A DNA stretch of 64,000 nt from Juglans regia (lineage: Eukaryota > Streptophyta > Magnoliopsida > Fagales > Juglandaceae). Location: positions 32,273,150-32,337,149 of the forward strand of contig NC_049910.1 of assembly GCF_001411555.2 (NCBI RefSeq), written 5' to 3'. The position numbers and the translations under genes were made by a program. Positions 57,911 to 64,000 of the stretch are shown in pieces (position 1 is the first letter of the stretch; each line of letters starts with the position of its first letter). The notes below the pieces were generated by a model. It searched no databases. It had not been told where the DNA came from and saw only the letters and a program-made list of their open reading frames with translations.

Positions 57911-60362
57911 GATGACACGATGATACACACACATAGACAGATTTTTCTGTATTAATAACATTGTTGGAGCATAAATTTCCAGAGAAAAAAGAAGCCAAAA
58001 CTATTCTGGGTTTCAGCTATAGCTCCAATGGTGACGGTGGTAGTAGGCTGTTTGTTTGCTTATTTCACTCACGCAGACGACCATGGTATCCAAATTGTAT
58101 GTGCGCATGCAGTATTACCTTTTTTTTTTATTAATCTTCTTTGTTTCTGATCAACTCCTGTTTTACTCTTTTATCCACGATTTAATCTTTTAGCACTGTT
58201 GTCATCTTTCTCATGTCAGGTTGGACATTTGAAGAAAGGAATAAATCCGTCTTCAATTGGTTTATTAAACTTTGACTCTAAATATCTAGCAACAGTAATA
58301 AAAGCTGGGCTAGTAACAGGCCTTATAGCTCTGGCTGTAAGTATAAGTAGTACTGATCTGGTCTCATTGGCCTTAATTTTATTTCCTTCTTTTTTTTTAT
58401 GAAATATTACGTAGTCAAAGAGGTGTAGTACTGAATTTATAAAGCAAAAATAAATTCATGCAGGAAGGGATAGCGATTGGAAGGAGCTTTGCCATTATGC
58501 AAAATGAACAAGTTGATGGGAACAAGGAGATGATAGCGTTTGGCTTCATGAACATTGTCGGGTCTTTCACTTCATGCTACTTGACAACTGGTACAAATCA
58601 TTCCATATATATAACTTTTTTGTTCAATATTTTTGTTTTTTAATGAGATTTTACAAAACAAATGGGTGTTTTAATAATTTGTGTAGGACCATTTTCCAAA
58701 ACTGCTGTCAATTTCAATTCCGGATGTAAGACGGCTATGTCAAACATAGTAATGGCAGTGAGCATGGCGCTGACGCTCCTCTTCTTGGCTTCTCTGTTTA
58801 GTCACACTCCTCTGGTTGCTTTATCTGCCATTATCATGTCCGCCATGCTTGGCCTCATCAAATATGAAGAGGCTTATCACCTCTACAAGGTCGACAAGTT
58901 CGATTTTATCATTTGCATGGCTGCCTTCTTCGGTGTTGCTTTCATAAGCATGGAAGTGGGCCTCATGATTTCGGTAAGTACTGCGACTCTTTTCTCTTCA
59001 AAAAATAGCAGTAGTGCTAATCTCTGTTCTTGATTTTTATCAATATCCCAAGTTACACATGTTGATGTTACATATTTTAGTTGGTTTTATATGACACAAC
59101 TTAAACGAATAGCCATTTAAAATGTCTTATATCTGATTGAAAATAACAAAATATATATAGGATGGCCGTCTGAATTAATTAAGTAGTGAAATTCCCATAC
59201 ATAGTTTCCTTTTATGATTAATTGAGAATCAAACAAAGATGTCTTAGTTTTTGAGTTTTGTGCGTAATTTGTTTCTTCAGGTTGGATTTAGTCTAATTAG
59301 AGCACTCCTTTATGTGGCAAGGCCTGCATCTTGCAAGCTTGGGAAAGTGCCAAACTCAACTATATATCGTGACACGGAGCAGTATCCAGATTCAGCCGAT
59401 CTCAAGGGGATCCTAGTTCTACAACTTGGTTCCCCAATTTACTTTGCCAATTCCACCTACATCAGAGAAAGGTATTAATTGTATATATATATGTAATATT
59501 GATATCTCTATATATCTATAGCACTACTTTATACAAGACCACTCGTGAACAATTACTCTTTATATATTAAATTTTTAATACTATCTGAAAAATTCAATTG
59601 ATTATGGATTTATTTTATGTGTTTATCTCTTTCGTATTCTAGATTGAAAACTAGAATCTTGAAAAAGGAGTAAAAAGGCAAAAGCAAATTAAATCTCATA
59701 ATTGATCAATTTGTAAGCTGATGCTGTAATTTTGAGTAGGATTTTGAGGTGGATTCGAGAGGAGCAGGCTGTTTCAAACTTTGAAGGAAGTATTCTTGAG
59801 CATGTTTTATTAGATTTGACAGGTAAGGATAATTTACATTTGCCCAAGTTATATATACATACATGGCTCACTATAAGTATATATAATATTATTGAGTTGG
59901 ACACTTTTAAATGTTTTAAACCTCTTTTTATATATAGGAGTTACATCGATCGACATTACGGGCATTGAAACGTTAATTGAAGTACGTAGAACCTTGCTAG
60001 CAAATGACATAAAGGTACGTATAAGACTACATGAACCTCTCTCTCTCTCTATATATATATATATAACTCTGAAATAATTTAGGAGAGAGAGAGAGAGAGA
60101 GAGGGGTGAAAGATCATCAAAACCTCCAAAATATATGTTTAATTATGAATTTGTTCATATATATATTTTCCAGATGGCAATCATAAACCCAAGGATTAAG
60201 GTTATGGAGAAGATGATAGCTTCGAAATTCATAGACATCATTGGGAAGGAGTATGTTTTCTTGTCTATAGATGATGCAACCGAAGCTTGTCGGTTTTCGC
60301 TTCAACGGCCAAAGCCAAACGGTAACTGCTCACTAGAAGACTCCAGTACTACTGTTGTCTAA
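56116..60362 (+). CDS. SULTR3;5: Sulfate transporter family protein, SULTR3;5-like, 12 exons, 649 aa
   Basis: Exons are 56116-56434, 56526-56733, 56983-57154, 57784-57849, 57983-58096, 58220-58336, 58464-58590, 58687-58973, 59281-59471, 59740-59822, 59938-60014 and 60174-60362. All introns are GT-AG and phases match (1950 nt). The start at 56116 (MGSASIEPQRLVVSFAPPRD) is the first ATG; the in-frame GTG upstream is not needed. Residues about 80-490 form the multi-span transporter (SLAIPQGISYA, FMGGTAIIICLQQLKGI, ALAEGIAIGRSFA, CYLTTGPFSKTAVN). A STAS domain spans about 511-630 with SIDITGIETL. SULTR group 3 members move sulfate, and some phosphate, across plasma membrane or plastid envelope. 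In Arabidopsis SULTR3;5 assists root-to-shoot sulfate transport. Substrate and location here are inferred. Confidence 0.94.
57860..57910 (+). repeat. CT/CA compound microsatellite in intron 4
   Basis: About 18 CT units are followed directly by CA units, starting about 10 bp after the exon 4 donor. It is likely length-polymorphic. Confidence 0.9.
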
Positions 60363-61949
60363 GATGAGATATATATATATAGGTTGAGGTTAGAATGTCA
60401 ACCAGCCATGCATATAATATGGCCGGTTTTTGTAAAGGAAATAGCGTTTGTACGTCATGTCCAAGAGTTTCTTTCCTTTCTCTCGTATTAATAAAAAGTG
60501 TTGATGAGGACTTGTTGATATAGTACTATTCTTATCCTATCATATTATGTCACGCCATTAAAACTATTAATACACTCTATAAGAAATCTGTTTATTTGTA
60601 AACAGTTATTTCTTTCGAAAATAATTATTTTTTGTAAAAATGAATATACTTTCATCACAAATAATAATTCTCGTTATAAATAATCCGTCGTAAATGCTCG
60701 TTATCCTTATTTAACTAATTAACAAAATATACTCACTATCTTATAATAACTGAACCTTATTTAATTAGTTAATTATAGATCATGTGCAATATGTGTCCAT
60801 AGTTCTCTTCATATTTGTGCACGAAGCTTGAAATGATTTTGGCTCTGGATTAATATTGAAAACTCCACTGAACAAGTACTAATTTTTAGAACATTTTGTT
60901 AATCTATTAATGCCTAGTGAAAATTAAAAGAGTCTATATATAAAAACAAGATCATGGGAATATTTAACTTTTTATTCATATATGCTTAGTTAGATCATGA
61001 TCTCCTCTCATAAATGTATTAAAAAAATGTAAAAGAAAAAATAAAAAAGAAAAAACAAACAATGTTAAACGGTACGATCAGCGGTAAGAGTGGGGCGGCA
61101 TAGTAGCCCCACTCCTAATTGAATTGGAGGTCTCGTCAACTGGATAGCTAAACATCAGAACAAAAATATACCTCTCAAAACCCGGACAGCTAAGATTTTT
61201 GAAGAGTTTGAAACAATGTCATCATGAGTTAACGATATTAAAAGCTAAGCAGCTCATAGGAGAGGCATTCCCCAGGGCCCCAAAACACTCCCCCAAGGCC
61301 CTTATATCTGTTTGCTTTGTAACTGGCTCTGAAAAGGCCTCAATAGTTAAATCCTCCCCATCATCATCATCATCATCATCATCTCTCGCTTGTGGCCATC
61401 TAAAGCTAGCCCAAGAGAGGAACCACTAACAAGTCATAGCACCTCTTTCTCTCCTGGCTGAGCCCATCTCCAAAACTCTACCAGCAACCGCCCAGCCCCA
61501 AACCAAGCCGACCCTCGCTCCCCTTAAGCTAACAGCACACTTCTCTCCTTTTGTCTCTTCTTCTCTCTTTTGTCAAGCCATTAATATATAGAGATAAAAA
61601 AAAAAGTCAACAATTTTACCACGTCGCCCCAATCCATCCCCCATGACAATTGATATTTCCCACTGCCCAACATGCAAGTGGCAGCCCACACACCGCCAAC
61701 TAAGTTTAGATCTCAGCCTCCTTTTGTCTTGCAATGCTTCTACCTATCTACTTTTCTGTGTTAAATATTTAAAAATTATTATAAATATAAAGAAATTATA
61801 TAAAATAAATCTATAAATTGATATAATTTTATAAAATCTGTTATCTCAATTTTATAATAAAAATAATTTTACAATCTGACGTATTATTTCAAACCATATT
61901 AATTTATGGGTTTACTTTTGTGTAATTCATTTATGATTAAAGTATTTTC
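60363..61949. other. 3' flank of the sulfate transporter and intergenic DNA
   Basis: The first part should hold the 3' UTR, with an AATAAAAAG phrase near 60490 as a possible poly(A) signal. A worn CTATAAGAAAT...TTGTAA region near 60580-60700 resembles the CACTA-type mini-element at 35.7 kb. The frame at 61199-61429 is driven by an ATC/CAT trinucleotide run (61360-61383) and has no domain. Confidence 0.55.
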
Positions 61950-62689
61950 TTAAATATTTTAACATGAAATATTAATATTTGGATCTCTGATTTCTATAAT
62001 CTACAATTATAAATAATAATAATTAAAAAACGTATTTCTTTCCATTACAGCTTGATAGGGAATTTGACCAGATTATGAGATAATAATCACCCTAGCAACT
62101 TTACTTCTAAGCATCTCCCAATGACTAAAGACACAATTATGTTGTAGATGAAAATTCTTAACCCCCTAACTGTTTAAATAGACTTCTGTTCATCATGAAA
62201 TCTAAAGGTATTCATATCACACTATAACTCATTAATAAAGTGATATAATTGAAATATAAACCATAGAGATATGAGTGTGCTGGATATTGAGTTTTAATAA
62301 AACTCTTACATTCTCTCACTTGGCTCATACGCCCATAAAATAGCATTTTTCGTTCATGGGTTTATTACAAGAAATTAACCATATTGTGCACGTTCATTTC
62401 CAGTAAACTTTCCTAACTCAAAATACATTATATGAGTTTCGTAACATCAATATCAAATCAATTACCAATTTGAATCATGGTGGTCCTCTGTTATATTACC
62501 AAAAAAACTCCTTCCATAAACTACAACATTTGTAACTTCATTTAACATGATCTTTAATAGGGACATTTAAGGCTAATATTGTACTAATGCCTTGGATTCC
62601 AGTTCATGTCTATTTTAGATAGCATCTTGTCATAATTCATCCACATCATTCAATATATATAAAAAGTGAAAAGACAAGAAAACGAAAAC

Positions 62690-63125
62690 AGCCATAATAA
62701 ATATCATTAAATGTCCAAAAAAAATATTTAATACATTAACGAGCACTTTAACATGTTCAGATCATGGATAAAGACATAAGACTCATTCTTTCAACATGTT
62801 CTTTGAATTGCTTCCCTACCAGGCCCTTTGTCACTAGGCCTGCTATCATAAGCATAACATTAATGTGTTATATGGACACTGTTAGTTTCTAAACTTACTC
62901 CTTAATTCTTAGGTATTTGAGTTTAATGTATTTGGCACCATTAGACTACATTCATTATTGGAGAAAAATACTTCTAAAGAACTATTACAATAAATTCTTG
63001 GCCGTTTGGCAATAGAGTCGACAACTCAAAATTCTAAGATAAAGTTCCTCAGCCATAAACAATGCACTATGACCTCAAAACATGCCACAAACTCAGCCTT
63101 CATTGTAGATGAAGCAGTGATTATA
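62690..63125 (-). pseudogene. Copia RNase H and C-terminal remnant
   Basis: Reading leftward, pieces resembling STMKAEFVACFEVIVHCLWL, VVDSIAKRPRIYC and S-L-E-V-F-F-S-N-N-E are followed by HINVMLMIAGLVTKGL. This is the order of the Copia RNase H domain and its tail. Several stops and at least one frameshift are present. Integrase and RT are missing. Confidence 0.75.
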
Positions 63126-63135
63126 GATGAAAAAA

Positions 63136-63670
63136 AATATAGGTGAACCGGACCGAACTGGTGAGTTCATTCTAGTTCGAAACTGGTTTGGTACAATACT
63201 GGTTTCATTTTTTTTCTCCTTCACCCTCAAATAGCTATCGCACTAGCTAAGTTTCTTAACTCTGTTACGGCGCAATCGTGGGCGTTGCCGGTGAGGCATC
63301 TCCAGCCTCCTCCTGCTTCCAACATCCACCTCCCTTCTCCCCCTATTTTTGTTGTTCTTTAACTCACACAGTTGCTGCCACTCGGCTTTATTGCCCTCTG
63401 CATCGTCGCCATAGAGACGCCGGTGAGGAGATTTTTGGCCTCCTCCCAACGCTAAACACCGATCCCTTCTATTTTATTTGTATCAATAAATCAAATGGCA
63501 ACAAACATTATCGAGCAACATCCATTCGAGGCTTCACAGCCCACCGCCTTACGTTGCCACACATGCTAAGTTACCGACAAGGGTACACCGGCTTCCTCAC
63601 ATTCCTCTCTAAGCCCCACCGGTGGCTAGTCTCACTATTCTCTCCATCTTTGAAAAATACATCATAAACG
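63136..63670. other. Unrelated insert or filler within the Copia remnant
   Basis: It begins with GGTGAACCGGACCGAACTGG, which resembles an arm of the hAT-type mini-elements. Less AT-rich sequence with frames on both strands (63243-63449 minus, 63278-63667 plus) follows. No protein domain is recognised and no second terminus was located. Confidence 0.35.
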
Positions 63671-64000
63671 AAAAGAAAAGCACAATTCATGAAACCAAAA
63701 TATTATTCCATTTGCATGAGTCTCAATACAAAAATTTCATGAACACATGAGAACCAAAAAAATCACATAAGTTTCTCTCCTTAGGAAATAACATATCAAC
63801 GTAAAGTGGGAGAAGTATGTAAATATTATATTTTATTGAGACTATAGAATATCTGCAACCTAAAGCTCTGATGCCACGTTAAATATTTTAACATGAAACG
63901 TTAATATTTAGTTTTTCAATTTTCTATAATCCAAAATAATAAATAATAACAGTTAGAAAACATACATTTCTCCATTATAGTTTGATGGAGAATTTGACCT

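Larger units (their letters stand above)
61950..64000 (-). mobile_element. Truncated Ty1/Copia element running out of the window
   Basis: Two direct copies of LTR sequence occur. One is at 61950-62310, containing TTAAATATTTTAACATGAAA and GGGAATTTGACC. The other runs from about 63878 to the window end, containing TTAAATATTTTAACATGAAA and GGAGAATTTGACC. On the minus strand the primer-binding site TGGCATCAGAGC (63876-63865) lies directly beside the right LTR. The element therefore reads leftward and its 5' LTR continues past 64000. Only an RNase H remnant survives inside, and about 500 bp near 63136-63670 looks unrelated. Confidence 0.8.

Noticed and set aside
61199..61429. 76-residue frame with a serine run
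   Set aside because: The run comes from an ATC/CAT trinucleotide repeat; nothing else supports coding.

Overview
This window looks like nuclear DNA of a dicotyledonous plant. It is AT-rich, has intron-containing plant genes with GT-AG introns, and is about two-thirds intergenic DNA built from decayed transposons. A repeated mini-transposon with GATGAGATGAG-type ends and a CCGTTTGG-like terminus reminds me of woody Fagales genomes (walnut/oak relatives). That assignment is an impression from memory and was not tested.

Four host genes can be supported. (1) An aldehyde dehydrogenase of the plant ALDH2C4 type lies on + at 16612-20300 in nine exons. It predicts 501 residues, and every canonical catalytic residue falls at its textbook number. 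(2) A single-exon plant multipass membrane protein lies on + at 22157-23029. (3) A SIP1-like trihelix DNA-binding protein lies on - at 25386-26447 and is intronless. (4) A group-3 sulfate-transporter-family gene closest to SULTR3;5 lies on + at 56116-60362 in twelve exons and predicts 649 residues. These genes do not form a pathway; they are ordinary single genes in a repeat-rich region.

The rest is a layered transposon record. 0-6.7 kb: an unrecognised decayed ORF, an LTR-like stretch, a Copia gag remnant split by a MITE, and a 333-bp TRIM. 6.7-12.9 kb: a full-length but dead L1-type LINE with a 16-bp target duplication, itself hit by a 588-bp hAT-type MITE with an 8-bp duplication. 13-16.5 kb: MITE-like debris and a second TRIM family with a perfect TSD. 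24.4-24.9 kb: a MITE carrying a LINE tail. 27.1-34.8 kb: a stack in which a minus-strand LINE appears to be cut by a TRIM, a Copia element and a hAT MITE. 37-43.5 kb: a minus-strand composite of Tekay-like gag/protease joined to Tat-like protease/RT/dual RNase H, with a 5'-truncated LINE inserted beside the RT active site. 44.0-49.6 kb: a non-autonomous LTR element (TSD ACATA) whose interior has no pol and is filled with tandem repeats. 50.8-51.2 kb: a further TRIM-like repeat pair. 61.9 kb to the end: a truncated Copia element running out of the window.

I found no rRNA or tRNA gene, CRISPR array or bacterial-type operon. No defence or toxin system was recognised. The most unusual object is the 44.0-49.6 kb element with its internal repeat arrays.
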